Assembly (NCBI GenBank): GCA_019931105.1
Contig: JAIOUW010000001.1
Span: 1,972,380-2,036,379, forward strand
Source of the DNA: Flavobacteriaceae bacterium NBU2977
GTDB lineage: Bacteria > Bacteroidota > Bacteroidia > Flavobacteriales > Flavobacteriaceae
Length of the DNA: 64,000 nt
Direction: 5' to 3'
Of this stretch, positions 25,383 through 35,699 are shown in pieces. Within the stretch, counting starts at the first letter, position 1, and every line of letters starts with the position of its first letter. The position numbers were made by a program, and so were the translations under genes. The notes below the pieces were generated by a model. That model was not told the DNA's origin. It searched no databases and was given only the letters and a program-made list of their open reading frames with translations.

Positions 25383-27995
25383 ATGAACTCCAAGGAAATC
25401 AGGACACAATTTTTGAATTTTTTCAAGGAGAAAAACCACAAGATCGTGCCCTCGGCGCCGATGGTCATAAAAGATGATCCCACACTGATGTTCACCAATG
25501 CGGGAATGAACCAGTTCAAGGAGTTTTTTTTGGGTAACAGTACTGCAAAACACTCCAGGATCGTCGATACCCAAAAATGTTTACGTGTCAGCGGTAAGCA
25601 TAATGACCTGGAGGAAGTGGGCAAAGACACCTATCACCATACGATGTTCGAGATGTTGGGTAATTGGAGCTTTGGCGATTATTTTAAAAAAGAGGCCATA
25701 GAATGGGCCTGGGAACTGCTCACCGAAGTGTTGAAGATCGATAAGAATAGGCTGTATGTCTCTGTTTTCGAAGGAAGCAACGATGACGATGCACTTGCTA
25801 TGGACCATGAGGCCTTTGATTTTTGGAAGGCCATTGTGCCCGAAGACCGCATTATTTTAGGAAATAAGAAAGATAATTTTTGGGAAATGGGGGACCAAGG
25901 TCCTTGTGGACCGTGTTCAGAGATTCATGTAGATATCCGCCCTGAAGAAGAAATGGCGAAGGTTTCGGGGGCTTCACTGGTCAATCAAGACCATCCGTTG
26001 GTCGTTGAGATCTGGAACCTCGTATTTATGCAGTACAATCGTAAGGCAAGCGGGCAATTGGAGCCACTACCATCGAAACATGTCGATACAGGTATGGGCT
26101 TTGAGCGCCTCTGTATGGTGCTGCAAGGGGTGAGGTCGAATTATGATACCGATATTTTTACCCCTATCATTCGCGAGATCGAGACTATAACGAGCTCAAA
26201 ATATTGTAATCAAGAAAAAACCGACGTCGCCATTCGCGTAATCGCCGACCATATACGTGCGGTCTCGTTTTCTATTGCCGATGGCCAACTGCCGAGCAAT
26301 ACAGGTGCGGGATATGTGATCCGAAGGATTCTAAGGCGTGCCATTCGCTACGGGTTCACCTTCTTGAATACAAAACAGCCCTTTATGTATCGCTTGGTCA
26401 AGGTATTGGCCGAAACCATGGGCAATGCTTTTCCTGAATTGAAAGAACAACGCCAGCTTATTGAAAATGTCATTAAAGAAGAAGAACATTCTTTTTTGAA
26501 GACCTTGGAACAAGGACTGGTGCTTCTCGATACGATAATACAAAAGAACAAGGGCAACGAAGTTGACGGGCGCAAAGCTTTCGAATTGTACGATACATAT
26601 GGCTTTCCCATAGATTTGACTTCCTTGATTTTGAGCGAAAAGGGCCTCTCGCTCGATGAAGAAGGTTTCAACTTGGCCATGCAGGAGCAAAAAGACCGTT
26701 CAAAATCGGCTTCCGAGGTTTCCAAAGAAGATTGGGTCGTACTCTCCGATGATGCTGAACAGGAGTTTGTAGGCTACGATGTTTTGGAAGCTGATGTAAG
26801 GCTGGTCAAATACCGAAAAGTGACCTCAAAAAAAGATGGTGAGCTTTATCAGCTGGTATTCAATCTGACACCGTTTTATGCCGAAGGGGGCGGACAGGTC
26901 GGCGACAAGGGTTATCTCGAAGTTCAGAACGGTGATGTGGTGTATATATTGGACACGAAGAAAGAGAATAACGAGATCGTGCATTTTGCGAAGAACCTTC
27001 CCAAACATTTGAACGGAGCGCTCAAGGCAGTTGTTGATAAAAAACAGCGCGGGCGAACCGAGGCCAACCACACGGCAACGCACCTGTTGCACCAAGCGTT
27101 GCGCGAGATTTTGGGAAACCATGTCGAACAAAAAGGCTCTGCCGTACATTCAAAATATCTTAGGTTCGACTTTTCTCATTTTGCCAAATTGACGACCGAT
27201 GAAATTCGTGCCGTGGAGAATTTTGTAAATGCACGTATCGATGGGCAATTGCCCTTGCAGGAAAAGCGAAATGCACCTATGGAAGAAGCCCTGGCGGAGG
27301 GTGCAATGGCACTTTTCGGTGAAAAATATGGCGATACGGTTCGTACCGTGAGGTTTGGCCAGTCGCTAGAATTGTGTGGAGGAACGCACGTAAAGAACAC
27401 TGCGGATATTTGGCACTTCAAGATCAGATCGGAAGGCGCCGTGGCCGCGGGAATCCGGCGTATAGAAGCGATTACCTCCGATGCTGTCAAAGAATTTTAT
27501 TTCGAGAACGACAGAACCCTCTATGAGATCAAAGATTTGTTGAACAATGCCCAAGACCCTGTCAAGGCAGTACAAACCTTACAGGAAGAAAATGCCAAGC
27601 TTAAAAAAGAAGTCGACCAACTTTTAAGGGACAAGGCCAAAAATCTTAAGGGAGATTTACAAAAAGAATTACAGGAAATCAATGGAATAAGATTTCTTGC
27701 CAAAAAAGTCGACTTGGACGTATCGGGCATCAAAGATCTGTCTTTTGAAATGGGAAGCAACGTTGACAATCTGTTTCTACTTTTTGCGACCGAGCAGAAT
27801 GGCAAAGCCTTGTTGTCTTGCTATATTTCAAAAAACTTGGTTGCCGAAAAAAACCTGAATGCAGGCAACATCGTGCGCGAACTTGGAAAATACATCCAAG
27901 GTGGTGGTGGCGGCCAGCCTTTCTTTGCCACGGCGGGGGGCAAGAATCCTAGTGGTATTGATGAAGCTTTGAAGCGGGCAAAGGATTTTTTGTAA
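25383..27995 (+). CDS. alaS: Alanine--tRNA ligase
   Basis: The 870-residue class II synthetase has the catalytic domain at the N-terminus ([38 protein letters not shown] segment). The editing domain has zinc motifs HTATHLLHQ and CGGTHV, and the C-terminal domain is Gly-rich ([14 protein letters not shown]). It charges tRNA-Ala with alanine in the cytoplasm. Length and domains are standard. The start ATG 25383 gives the usual [14 protein letters not shown] opening. Confidence 0.97.
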   Translation: MNSKEIRTQFLNFFKEKNHKIVPSAPMVIKDDPTLMFTNAGMNQFKEFFLGNSTAKHSRIVDTQKCLRVSGKHNDLEEVGKDTYHHTMFEMLGNWSFGDYFKKEAIEWAWELLTEVLKIDKNRLYVSVFEGSNDDDALAMDHEAFDFWKAIVPEDRIILGNKKDNFWEMGDQGPCGPCSEIHVDIRPEEEMAKVSGASLVNQDHPLVVEIWNLVFMQYNRKASGQLEPLPSKHVDTGMGFERLCMVLQGVRSNYDTDIFTPIIREIETITSSKYCNQEKTDVAIRVIADHIRAVSFSIADGQLPSNTGAGYVIRRILRRAIRYGFTFLNTKQPFMYRLVKVLAETMGNAFPELKEQRQLIENVIKEEEHSFLKTLEQGLVLLDTIIQKNKGNEVDGRKAFELYDTYGFPIDLTSLILSEKGLSLDEEGFNLAMQEQKDRSKSASEVSKEDWVVLSDDAEQEFVGYDVLEADVRLVKYRKVTSKKDGELYQLVFNLTPFYAEGGGQVGDKGYLEVQNGDVVYILDTKKENNEIVHFAKNLPKHLNGALKAVVDKKQRGRTEANHTATHLLHQALREILGNHVEQKGSAVHSKYLRFDFSHFAKLTTDEIRAVENFVNARIDGQLPLQEKRNAPMEEALAEGAMALFGEKYGDTVRTVRFGQSLELCGGTHVKNTADIWHFKIRSEGAVAAGIRRIEAITSDAVKEFYFENDRTLYEIKDLLNNAQDPVKAVQTLQEENAKLKKEVDQLLRDKAKNLKGDLQKELQEINGIRFLAKKVDLDVSGIKDLSFEMGSNVDNLFLLFATEQNGKALLSCYISKNLVAEKNLNAGNIVRELGKYIQGGGGGQPFFATAGGKNPSGIDEALKRAKDFL

Positions 27996-27998
27996 TCC

Positions 27999-28994
27999 AT
28001 GAAACTTCAGACCCATATTCCGCTAAACAAGGCTGAAAAGCCTATTGATTATGATAGCAGTATACTTCTACTTGGTTCATGCTTTTCGAATAACATAGGT
28101 CAAAAATTTGGATATTTTCAATTCAGGTCGGCTCATAATCCATTCGGTATTTTGTTCCATCCCAAGGCCATAGAGAATTTGATTGCCAAATCCATAGCTC
28201 AAAAAGAGTATTCAGAAGACGATATTTTCTTCCTCAACGAACAATGGCATTGTTATGATGTGCATTCCGATTTGAGTGACGCTTCAAAAGATAGGTTGGT
28301 ACAAAAGTTGAACAAAGGCCTTACAGGGGCTTACCAACAAATAAAAGAGTCTACCCATGTTATCGTTACATTGGGCACATCGTGGGTCTATCGTAGAACC
28401 GATGCAGGTCGAATCGTGGCCAATTGCCATAAAGTTCCTCAAAAGGAGTTTGAGAAGTTACTGTTGTCAATAGATGATATCTCGAAGAGTTTGCGAAATA
28501 TTATTGATTCGATCCGAGTTGTGAACCAAAAAGCCCTCATTATTTTTACTGTCTCCCCGGTACGCCACTTAAAAGATGGATTTACGGAAAATCAACTGAG
28601 CAAGTCTAGGCTGATTTCAGCGATACACGATATCCTTGGAGTTCCCCCTTTGGGGGTTAAGGGGCTTTCCCCCTCCTTTGGAGGGGGTCGGGGGGAGGCC
28701 TATTTCCCCTCATACGAAATCATGATGGATGAACTACGCGATTACCGGTTCTATGAAAGCGACATGGTACACCCGAATCAAGTGGCGATCGATTATATCT
28801 GGGAAAGGTTCAGGCAATCATGGATTTCAGAAAAAGCCTATCCCGTGATGGAACAAGTGGATGCCGTTCAAAAGGGATTGGCACATCGACCTTTTAATGC
28901 TGATTCGCTACGGCATAAAGAATTCAGGAAATCCCTCGAAGGGAAAATTACGTATCTTAAAGAACGATATCCCCATATGATATTCTATCAATGA
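27999..28994 (+). CDS. GSCFA-domain protein with an in-frame palindrome insertion
   Basis: The 331-residue protein opens with the GSCFA motif (ILLLGSCFSNNIG, about residues 24-36) and has the family's central THVIVTLGTSWVY and late SYEIMMDELRDYRFY and DMVHPNQ segments, which resemble SGNH-type hydrolases. Residues about 215-234 (VPPLGVKGLSPSFGGGRGEA) are encoded by a palindromic repeat at 28641-28700. They interrupt the normal run between an alpha helix and YFPSYE. The insert keeps frame, so the protein may still fold. It begins 3 bp after alaS and overlaps the DUF4230 gene by 4 bp. Enzyme activity of the family is not established. Confidence 0.85.
   Translation: MKLQTHIPLNKAEKPIDYDSSILLLGSCFSNNIGQKFGYFQFRSAHNPFGILFHPKAIENLIAKSIAQKEYSEDDIFFLNEQWHCYDVHSDLSDASKDRLVQKLNKGLTGAYQQIKESTHVIVTLGTSWVYRRTDAGRIVANCHKVPQKEFEKLLLSIDDISKSLRNIIDSIRVVNQKALIIFTVSPVRHLKDGFTENQLSKSRLISAIHDILGVPPLGVKGLSPSFGGGRGEAYFPSYEIMMDELRDYRFYESDMVHPNQVAIDYIWERFRQSWISEKAYPVMEQVDAVQKGLAHRPFNADSLRHKEFRKSLEGKITYLKERYPHMIFYQ
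28641..28700. repeat. REP-like double palindrome inside the GSCFA gene
   Basis: Two perfect palindromes lie back to back: CCCCCTTTGGGGG at 28644-28656 and CCCCCTCCTTTGGAGGGGG at 28669-28687, followed by TCGGGGGGAGG. Base composition is far from that of the surrounding gene. The insert is about 60 bp, a multiple of three. Core sequences resemble the palindromes around the DUF559 gene at 54.5-55.0 kb. Confidence 0.85.
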
Positions 28995-29605
28995 AGAAAG
29001 TACTGGCAGGAGCGTTGATTACCTTGGCGGCCGTTTTGGTCTTTCGTTCTTGTTCCAAGGGCAATGAAGAAAAATCAATACTTCAAGAGAACTCGATGCT
29101 GATCCAACAACAGATCGAGAGTGTTTCAAAGCTGATCGTGACCGAAGGCCATTTTTCCGAAGTTTACAATTACAAAGATTCGCAGCAACTTTTCGGCCCA
29201 TTGATCACTGCCGATAAAAAGGCCTTGGTAGTTGTCAATGCCGAGGTCACTGTGGCTTATGATTTATCAAAAATAGACTTTCAGATCGATGACACTGCCA
29301 AAACGCTGCGGATCAACAGAATTCCCGAACCCGAAATAAAGTTGAATCCTGATTTTGAGTACTATGACGTAACCGCCGATTATCTCAATCAATTCAACGC
29401 TGCCGATTATAATACGATCAAAAAGAATGTCAATGCTTCCTTGATGCGAAAGGTCGAGGCATCCTCCCTGAAAAGAAACGCCCAAAACCGCTTGATCGGC
29501 GAACTTCAGAAGTTTTATATTTTGACCAATTCCATGGGGTGGACTTTGGAATATGATGATGAACCGGTCGGTCAAAACTTCATGCAACTATTGCCTAAAG
29601 ACTAG
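28991..29605 (+). CDS. DUF4230 family protein
   Basis: The 204-residue protein has an N-terminal hydrophobic segment (KKVLAGALITLAAVLVFRSC). The DUF4230 body includes FSEVYNYKD, KKALVVVNAEVTVAYDLSKID and MGWTLEYDD near the end. It is likely anchored to a membrane with the body outside. The family has no known biochemical role. Its start overlaps the GSCFA stop (ATGA), so the two are coupled. Confidence 0.85.
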   Translation: MKKVLAGALITLAAVLVFRSCSKGNEEKSILQENSMLIQQQIESVSKLIVTEGHFSEVYNYKDSQQLFGPLITADKKALVVVNAEVTVAYDLSKIDFQIDDTAKTLRINRIPEPEIKLNPDFEYYDVTADYLNQFNAADYNTIKKNVNASLMRKVEASSLKRNAQNRLIGELQKFYILTNSMGWTLEYDDEPVGQNFMQLLPKD

Positions 29606-29672
29606 GGCCAAAATGGCGATGATTCGAAAACCATGGATTTTATTTTTTACCTTAATTGGAAAATAAACAACT

Positions 29673-30311
29673 ATGTCTTTGAAACAACAGCACAATAGAA
29701 GAAATTTTTTAAAATCGACAGGGTTATTGGGCGCAGGATTATTGGTTCCCAATATCAATTTGGCTTCAAATGGAACAATTGCCATGAATGATGGCATACA
29801 TCAATTTGGAAAACGCGAAGGATTCACGGATCAGATAAGTATTTTGGTTTCAATGATGGATTGGATGCGGGCTACCGTGTTGAGGTCAGTTGACGGGCTG
29901 TCACAAAAAGAACTCGATTTTCTGTTGGATGAGGAGTCAAATTCGATAGGTGCCATGTTACTTCATCTAGGTGCAACAGAGCGGTTTTATCAAATTCATA
30001 CTTTTGACGGAAGGGCTTGGGGCGATTTTGACAAAAAGGATACGGATCAATGGGAGGTCGCTAGCCGTTTGGGGCAAAAGGGCCGCGAAATAATCAAGGG
30101 AAACCCTCTTTCATATTATACCGATAATCTTGAGAAGGTGAGAGAACGAACGAAGAAGCTACTTAAAGAGCGCGATGATAGTTGGTTAATGGAATCGACT
30201 ATGTTCTTTGGCAATGAGCCCACCAACAACTATTGCAAATGGTTTCATGTGGTCGAACATGAATCGAACCATAATGGGCAGATAAAATATATCAAAGGTA
30301 GAATGGCCTAA
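29673..30311 (+). CDS. DinB-like four-helix protein with Tat-type leader
   Basis: The 212-residue protein starts with a twin-arginine leader (NRRNFLKSTGLLGAGLLV). A DinB/DUF664-like helical domain follows with candidate metal-ligand histidines in LLHLGATERFY and WFHVVEHESNHNGQI. DinB-fold proteins often bind a metal with three histidines; some are thiol transferases, but no substrate is indicated here. A Tat leader implies export after folding, which is unusual for the fold as a whole but frequent in marine Bacteroidota. It stands alone, convergent with the esterase gene. Confidence 0.82.
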   Translation: MSLKQQHNRRNFLKSTGLLGAGLLVPNINLASNGTIAMNDGIHQFGKREGFTDQISILVSMMDWMRATVLRSVDGLSQKELDFLLDEESNSIGAMLLHLGATERFYQIHTFDGRAWGDFDKKDTDQWEVASRLGQKGREIIKGNPLSYYTDNLEKVRERTKKLLKERDDSWLMESTMFFGNEPTNNYCKWFHVVEHESNHNGQIKYIKGRMA

Positions 30312-31571
30312 CTATTCCATTACTTTTTTTACCCATTTTATATATTGTTTCCAGTCGTAATCGGTGACATCATGTTTTCCTGTGCGAATGTGATAGGCCA
30401 CCGTATTCTGTATCGGCGTATTTACCTCTGGCATTTCTATCGTATCAATGCCCGTTTTGCCAAATAATCTGTAAACAGCGGTTGCGTAATGTGCCGATAG
30501 AAACTCGCCTTTGGGGTCGGCCCATTCATCTTCTTGGGCACTCGCCACATAAAGCGGCCGTGGCGCCATAAGGGCCAAAAGTTGATGTTGGTCAATGGGT
30601 AACGCCTCCTCATTGTTGTTGTATGCATTGAAATTATCGCAGAACCAATGCGGAAAACTCTCATTAATGCGGCCAACGGTTTCACCGAACCGGCGTTTTG
30701 AAAGCGCGGCACCGCCACAACCCGAATCATTACTGATGACCGCGGCAAAACGATCGTCCATTGCACCGGCCCAAAGTGCGGCCTTTCCTAATCTGGAGTG
30801 GCCGAATACAATAACCTTGCCCACAGCACTGTCTTGCACGAGATAATCCATGGCACGGCTCAGGCCGAAGGCCCATGCGGCAATGCTTCCCCACTCATCG
30901 GCTTTTGGTTTTTCTTGTCCTGGTTCATAAAACAATTGGTGCAATCCATCCGAAAAATCGTTTTTATCGGGATCTAGTTCACCATAATAAATGGTAGCCA
31001 AGCCCATGCCCGAAGCAATTATGTTGGTGATATCCCAGCGATTAATCCGAACGCCTCGTGATTTTTCGGTCGGGGTATTGTTATCGATTCCAAAATCTTC
31101 ATTGTTCATAGACCATGCCGATGTAACGATTACGTTTTCATCACTGGTCGTAGTATGATTTCCATAGAAATTAAGGCCAAGGAAAAGAGGAACTTTTTCA
31201 GTGGTTTTCGGTAAATACATCAAAATGGTAAACGATAGTGATTTTTTGTCTTTTTCCAGGGTGACCTGCACTTGTTTTCTATGAGCCGTTCCGTTAAAGG
31301 CATTCGTATTTTCTTCGATTAGCTTGAAGGAAATATCATCTAGATTTCCAGGAACCTTGCCATATACTTCATTTTCAAAGAAAGCAAGCAGTTCTGGGCG
31401 CCTAACTTTAGACCAAGCCTTTTCATTTTCGATTTTAGTTCCGCTATAGGATGTCAATGGATCCGGAACGCTGAATTCAGGAACTTTGGTTTCATCATAA
31501 TTGGGCTCAAATTGCGCAATGGCCATGGAAGACATGATTGTAAGGAAATAAATAAAAAGAAATGATTTCAT
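30312..31571 (-). CDS. Secreted alpha/beta hydrolase, glucuronoyl/acetyl esterase-like (CE15-related)
   Basis: The 419-residue protein has a signal peptide (about 1-19, ending SMAIAQ). Its alpha/beta-hydrolase nucleophile elbow GHSRLGKAALWAG carries the serine. A late DEWADPKGEF and HIRTGKHDVTDYDW supply candidate acid and histidine residues. The SRxGK form of the elbow is typical of CE15 glucuronoyl esterases and related bacterial enzymes that cut ester links in plant or algal polysaccharides. No other carbohydrate gene is next to it. Exact substrate unknown; plain acetyl esterase is the alternative. Confidence 0.8.
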   Translation of the reverse strand: MKSFLFIYFLTIMSSMAIAQFEPNYDETKVPEFSVPDPLTSYSGTKIENEKAWSKVRRPELLAFFENEVYGKVPGNLDDISFKLIEENTNAFNGTAHRKQVQVTLEKDKKSLSFTILMYLPKTTEKVPLFLGLNFYGNHTTTSDENVIVTSAWSMNNEDFGIDNNTPTEKSRGVRINRWDITNIIASGMGLATIYYGELDPDKNDFSDGLHQLFYEPGQEKPKADEWGSIAAWAFGLSRAMDYLVQDSAVGKVIVFGHSRLGKAALWAGAMDDRFAAVISNDSGCGGAALSKRRFGETVGRINESFPHWFCDNFNAYNNNEEALPIDQHQLLALMAPRPLYVASAQEDEWADPKGEFLSAHYATAVYRLFGKTGIDTIEMPEVNTPIQNTVAYHIRTGKHDVTDYDWKQYIKWVKKVME

Positions 31572-31597
31572 TAATACCGACTATGGAATTAGTGTTT

Positions 31598-33349
31598 CTA
31601 AGCTACAAAACTTTTTGCCACCAAGGCTACACCGTCATCTATAAGTTGGCCCACTTTAGGGTTGTCTATTTTCACAGTTTGAAGATGCGATAAGATTTCA
31701 TTGGCAAATACAATATCGCCATTGGTCTTGGCCAGTTCATAGAGTTCTACGGGCAGCAACCAGTCCAACGTATGGTTTTCCTTGACTTCTTCAAAGACCT
31801 TATGGCGTGAGATGGTGGTGTTCGTTCCTTCCCGAAACTCCCTGATTTGCCGATATAATTGCTCTAACTTTATTTTCTGACTATCTTTTTCGGTCTTTAT
31901 GGTCGTGCTGCTCAATTTGTGGGTGACCCTATCAAAACTGTTCAGATCGGCAGGGCCGTTGAAGGCTGAGACAATACGCTCGCCAATGGCCATATTATAA
32001 AGTTCGTCATTTGATTCGAACAGTACTTTGTCGTTATGCAGTACTTTGCAGTTTTTCATAGTGACCAAGATTATCTGCCCGCTGAGGTTACGGGTACCGG
32101 TAATAATATGTCCGGTGACCATAATATTTCCTTCGAATTCTAGCGAAACCATTTCTCCCTCGTAAATATTATAGGCTTTTAGATCTCGGGGACTCATATC
32201 TTCTATGGCCAGGTTAATGCCCTTTAATTTACCGATAGGGCTACCAAAGCCCGTGGAATGCCTTTCAACGCTATGGCCCACCAGTTCCTTTTCGCGATAG
32301 GCAAGTGCCGTTGGCCCCTCCGTTTGAAAAAATACCGGTTTGCCCTCATGGGCGATCATACTTTTGAAGTTTCCTGAAATTTGAAGACCAGTACTTAATT
32401 CAATCGTGCCCAACTCTTTTGAATGGATCAATTTTTCGAGCCCGGAGAATCCGCCTTTGCGCAGGGCCATGGTATTCGCAAATTCTTCCAATACCTGACT
32501 TAGAAAAGCAAAATCGGGAGTTACGAACAATTGAGGCTGAGGTTTTGTAATATCGAAAGCAGTGCGCGCCGCCTCAATGGAATACGGAATCTTTTTGACT
32601 TTGTCGGTCATGCACCAAGCACTTTCACCGATTGAACTCAGTAGCCCTGCCCCATATATTTTAGGGTTTTTGACCGTGCCGATCAGCCCGTATTCCACGG
32701 TCCACCAATGAAGGTTTCGTATCAAGGCGATTTCACTGGGCTCACCCATGTTTTTTTGTAGTTCTTCAATATGTTCTTCGGCCTTGTCGATCTCGACCTT
32801 CGGGGTGCCCGATGCTTCTTTTATGATAGAAAGATGCCTGACGGCCTCGTAAAGTTCAAAATCTTTGGCACTTGAAATAGCCTTGCAGCCTATTTCCCCG
32901 AATCGTCTCAAATACTCTGCATATTCAGGGTTGGCGATTATGGGTGCATGACCCGCCCCTTCATGGATAATATCGGGTGCCGGGGTATATTCGATATGTT
33001 CGAGTTGGCGTATATCTGAGGCGATTACAAGCACATTGTACGCTTGAAATTCCATAAAGGCGGACGGTGGTATAAAACCGTCAACTGCGACCGCGGCCCA
33101 ACCGATTTCCTTTAAAATGCGGTTCATGCCGTACATATTAGGAATATGGTCGATCGAGATGCCCGTTTTTTTAAGTCCGTCCAAGTATGACCGATGGGCG
33201 ACCTTGCTCAAATAATCGACATTTTTTCGCATCACATACCGCCATACGGCTTGATCTATCGCCGAATACTCGGTATAGTTCTGAGGTTTTATATACTGCT
33301 TTAAATGTTTGGGAAGCTTGTCTAATATGGCATTACTTTCGTATGTCAT
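31598..33349 (-). CDS. Aromatic amino acid hydroxylase (phenylalanine 4-monooxygenase-like), long form
   Basis: The 583-residue protein contains the biopterin-dependent hydroxylase core. The two iron-binding histidines are in PDIIHEGAGHAP and the third ligand Glu in WWTVEYGLIG. After about residue 330 there is an extra C-terminal part of about 250 residues (STGFGSPIGKLKGINL and beyond) common to the Bacteroidota long form. It is expected to convert phenylalanine to tyrosine using a pterin and oxygen. I chose ATG 33349 (MTYESNAILDKL); the 21 codons upstream run into a terminator hairpin. Substrate preference is not certain. Confidence 0.88.
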   Translation of the reverse strand: MTYESNAILDKLPKHLKQYIKPQNYTEYSAIDQAVWRYVMRKNVDYLSKVAHRSYLDGLKKTGISIDHIPNMYGMNRILKEIGWAAVAVDGFIPPSAFMEFQAYNVLVIASDIRQLEHIEYTPAPDIIHEGAGHAPIIANPEYAEYLRRFGEIGCKAISSAKDFELYEAVRHLSIIKEASGTPKVEIDKAEEHIEELQKNMGEPSEIALIRNLHWWTVEYGLIGTVKNPKIYGAGLLSSIGESAWCMTDKVKKIPYSIEAARTAFDITKPQPQLFVTPDFAFLSQVLEEFANTMALRKGGFSGLEKLIHSKELGTIELSTGLQISGNFKSMIAHEGKPVFFQTEGPTALAYREKELVGHSVERHSTGFGSPIGKLKGINLAIEDMSPRDLKAYNIYEGEMVSLEFEGNIMVTGHIITGTRNLSGQIILVTMKNCKVLHNDKVLFESNDELYNMAIGERIVSAFNGPADLNSFDRVTHKLSSTTIKTEKDSQKIKLEQLYRQIREFREGTNTTISRHKVFEEVKENHTLDWLLPVELYELAKTNGDIVFANEILSHLQTVKIDNPKVGQLIDDGVALVAKSFVA

Positions 33350-33379
33350 TTTCTGTGCATTTTTGCAGACTAAAGGTAC

Positions 33380-33410
33380 GAAAAAAGCCCTGACGGTAAC
33401 GTCAGGGCTC
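33380..33410 (-). terminator. Terminator of the DUF4136 gene
   Basis: Ten-bp stem AGCCCTGACG/CGTCAGGGCT with loop GTAA (33386-33409). On the minus strand it is followed by a T run. It lies 24 bp after the DUF4136 stop and just upstream of the hydroxylase start. Confidence 0.88.
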
Positions 33411-33433
33411 ATACTCGTTATCGTAGAAAGACT

Positions 33434-34003
33434 TTATTGGTTGGCCGCCACGGCATTTGGCGGATAGGCCTCAAGTATCTGTGAAACGAATTCGCGAATT
33501 CGTTCTTCTTTCTTTTCAATATTCGAAATATTGTTCAGGTTGCCAACGCCCTTGCCTTGCCAGACCAATTCTTTGCTCTTAGAATCGATAAGGTCGATGT
33601 AAAGTGAACCTTCGGTACGGGTGCTGACGTTATTGCCATAGTACCCGGGGCCCCATCCACCCCAATACCAAGGGTTCCAGCCCCAACCAAAAGCACCGCC
33701 CCAGTAGTTGTTGTATATATCTACTTGTTCTTTTTCCTTCGTGAAGATGCTGATCAATATGTCGGGGTTCTCCGATTTGACAAAACCTCTTGAGCTTAAC
33801 TCGGCGTCGATGGCCCTTAAAATCCTCTTTTTATCCAAATCCGAAATTTGGGCCTTGTCGATTCCTGTTTTGTAAAACGCGTACGATTTATAGTTGTTGA
33901 AGTTCGCCTCGCGATCATAATCAGAGAGTACGCGCACCGAGGCGCAAGAGCTTAAAAAAAGCAAGACCATCATCGGTATTGCCAAAATCTTAATCTTTTT
34001 CAT
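33434..34003 (-). CDS. DUF4136 lipoprotein
   Basis: The 189-residue protein has a lipoprotein signal (LLFLSSCAS). The DUF4136 body has SDYDREANFNNYKSYAFYK near the start, a Trp/Gly/Tyr-rich stretch in the middle (WGWNPWYWGGWGPGYY) and GSLYIDLIDSKSKELVWQG. I chose ATG 34003; a TTG two codons earlier is also open. It is probably attached to the outer membrane. The family has no known biochemical role. A strong terminator follows. Confidence 0.88.
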   Translation of the reverse strand: MKKIKILAIPMMVLLFLSSCASVRVLSDYDREANFNNYKSYAFYKTGIDKAQISDLDKKRILRAIDAELSSRGFVKSENPDILISIFTKEKEQVDIYNNYWGGAFGWGWNPWYWGGWGPGYYGNNVSTRTEGSLYIDLIDSKSKELVWQGKGVGNLNNISNIEKKEERIREFVSQILEAYPPNAVAANQ

Positions 34004-34079
34004 AACCAAAGTTTTTTATGTAATGGAGTATCTATATGTTGTAAAATAATTCTCAAAAATCATGCCGAGATTCACTTCT

Positions 34080-34253
<174 letters not shown>

Positions 34254-34446
34254 TCATGTAAAGAATCTTCTAAAATTACTTCAATTCTGTTAATAAGCAT
34301 ATTTTGATTTTCTTAAAACGTTGAATTTCTAGGGGTCAAACGATGATTTTAAAGAATTGGTACAATTGTTGGCAACATATACGTGCGGGCATCAAATGGG
34401 CGGCTTTAACAATTATCTTTGAATATGTTCGTTTAAATACAGGTCT

Positions 34447-34776
34447 ATGGTTTTGGTCTTTAAACATTTCTTCTATAAAAATTATGTAGGGCTTTCGCTT
34501 TGGCCTTTCATTTTTCTTAAGAATGACGCCCTAAAAAACGATGCCGTACTTGTGAATCACGAGAAGATCCACTTAAAGCAACAGCAAGAATTATTGATAT
34601 TGCCGTTCTATGTGCTGTATATTTTCGAATGGCTCTTACGGTCCCTTTATTATTTGGATAGCTATAGGGCCTATCAGAACATTAGTTTTGAACGTGAGGC
34701 CTATCAGAACGAAAGAAACTTGAACTACACTTCTGAACGAAGGACTTTCGGTTTTTTAAAGTATCTTTTTTATTAA
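34447..34776 (+). CDS. Small conserved membrane protein with HEKIH motif
   Basis: The 109-residue protein has hydrophobic segments near the start (FKHFFYKNYVGLSLWPFIF) and around ELLILPFYVLYIFEWLLRSL. The H-E-x-x-H motif in VNHEKIHLKQQQE would be a zinc site in a metallopeptidase. It resembles the small HExxH proteins often seen in Flavobacteriia, but I cannot name a characterised family. It is 14 bp upstream of the PLP-enzyme gene in the same direction. Whether it is a protease is unproven; a third ligand is not evident. Confidence 0.72.
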   Translation: MVLVFKHFFYKNYVGLSLWPFIFLKNDALKNDAVLVNHEKIHLKQQQELLILPFYVLYIFEWLLRSLYYLDSYRAYQNISFEREAYQNERNLNYTSERRTFGFLKYLFY

Positions 34777-34790
34777 GTTAAAGGGATAGT

Positions 34791-35699
34791 TTGAGACCGG
34801 TCAAAAACCAATATGTAACACTGCCGATCCTTACGGAAAAACAACTGACCCTTTGCATCAAAAGGGAAGATTTGACCCACCCCCTAATTTCGGGCAACAA
34901 ATACCGCAAACTCAAATACAACATCGCTACGGCCAAGGACCAAGGCTTCGACACGCTTTTAACGTTTGGCGGGGCATATTCCAATCATATTGCGGCTACT
35001 GCCTATGCCGGAAAGTTGCATGGCCTTCGGACCATTGGGATAATCCGTGGCGAAGAACTTGAAGTAAAATGGAAGGAAAACCCGACTTTGCGGAAGGCTT
35101 CAGAAGATGGAATGCATTTTAAATTTGTTAGTCGAGAGGTTTATCGCCAAAAAGAATCCCACATTTTTTTGCAACTTTTGGAAAAGGAATTCAGAAACTT
35201 TTACCTGCTTCCCGAAGGTGGTTCGAACGCCTTGGCGGTAAAGGGTTGTGAAGAAATACTCGATGCTGAAGACCGTGATTTTGATATTGTCTGCTGTGCC
35301 GTGGGTACTGGCGCAACCATCGCGGGGATCGCCAATTCAGCAACATCTGAACAGCAGGTTTTGGGCTTCCCGGCGCTCAAAGGTGATTTTTTAAATCAAG
35401 ATATTCGTAAATTTGCCCATAAGGAGAATTGGAAATTGCTAACGGAATATCATTTTGGCGGGTATGCAAAAGTGACGCCAGAACTTGTTCACTTTATTAA
35501 TGATTTCCGTGAAAAGACCCATGTTCCCCTAGATTCCGTTTATACCGGGAAAATGATTTTCGGGATTTTGGATATGGTCAAAAAAGACTATTTCCCTCCG
35601 AAAACCAAAATTTTGGCCATCCATACCGGAGGGCTCCAAGGTATAGCGGGCGTGAACCAAAGATTGAAAATGAAAAACCTACCCTTGATCCACGTATGA
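34791..35699 (+). CDS. PLP-dependent enzyme, ACC deaminase/D-cysteine desulfhydrase family
   Basis: The 302-residue fold-type II PLP enzyme has the probable PLP lysine in LISGNKYRKLKYN (about residues 33-45). Phosphate-binding and family motifs are FGGAYSNHIAATA, LPEGGSNALAVKG and AVGTGATIAG. A TAA lies 12 bases upstream in frame and the only start left is TTG 34791. The family covers ACC deaminase and D-cysteine desulfhydrase; which reaction this one performs cannot be read here. Its stop overlaps the glucosaminidase start. Confidence 0.86.
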   Translation: MRPVKNQYVTLPILTEKQLTLCIKREDLTHPLISGNKYRKLKYNIATAKDQGFDTLLTFGGAYSNHIAATAYAGKLHGLRTIGIIRGEELEVKWKENPTLRKASEDGMHFKFVSREVYRQKESHIFLQLLEKEFRNFYLLPEGGSNALAVKGCEEILDAEDRDFDIVCCAVGTGATIAGIANSATSEQQVLGFPALKGDFLNQDIRKFAHKENWKLLTEYHFGGYAKVTPELVHFINDFREKTHVPLDSVYTGKMIFGILDMVKKDYFPPKTKILAIHTGGLQGIAGVNQRLKMKNLPLIHV

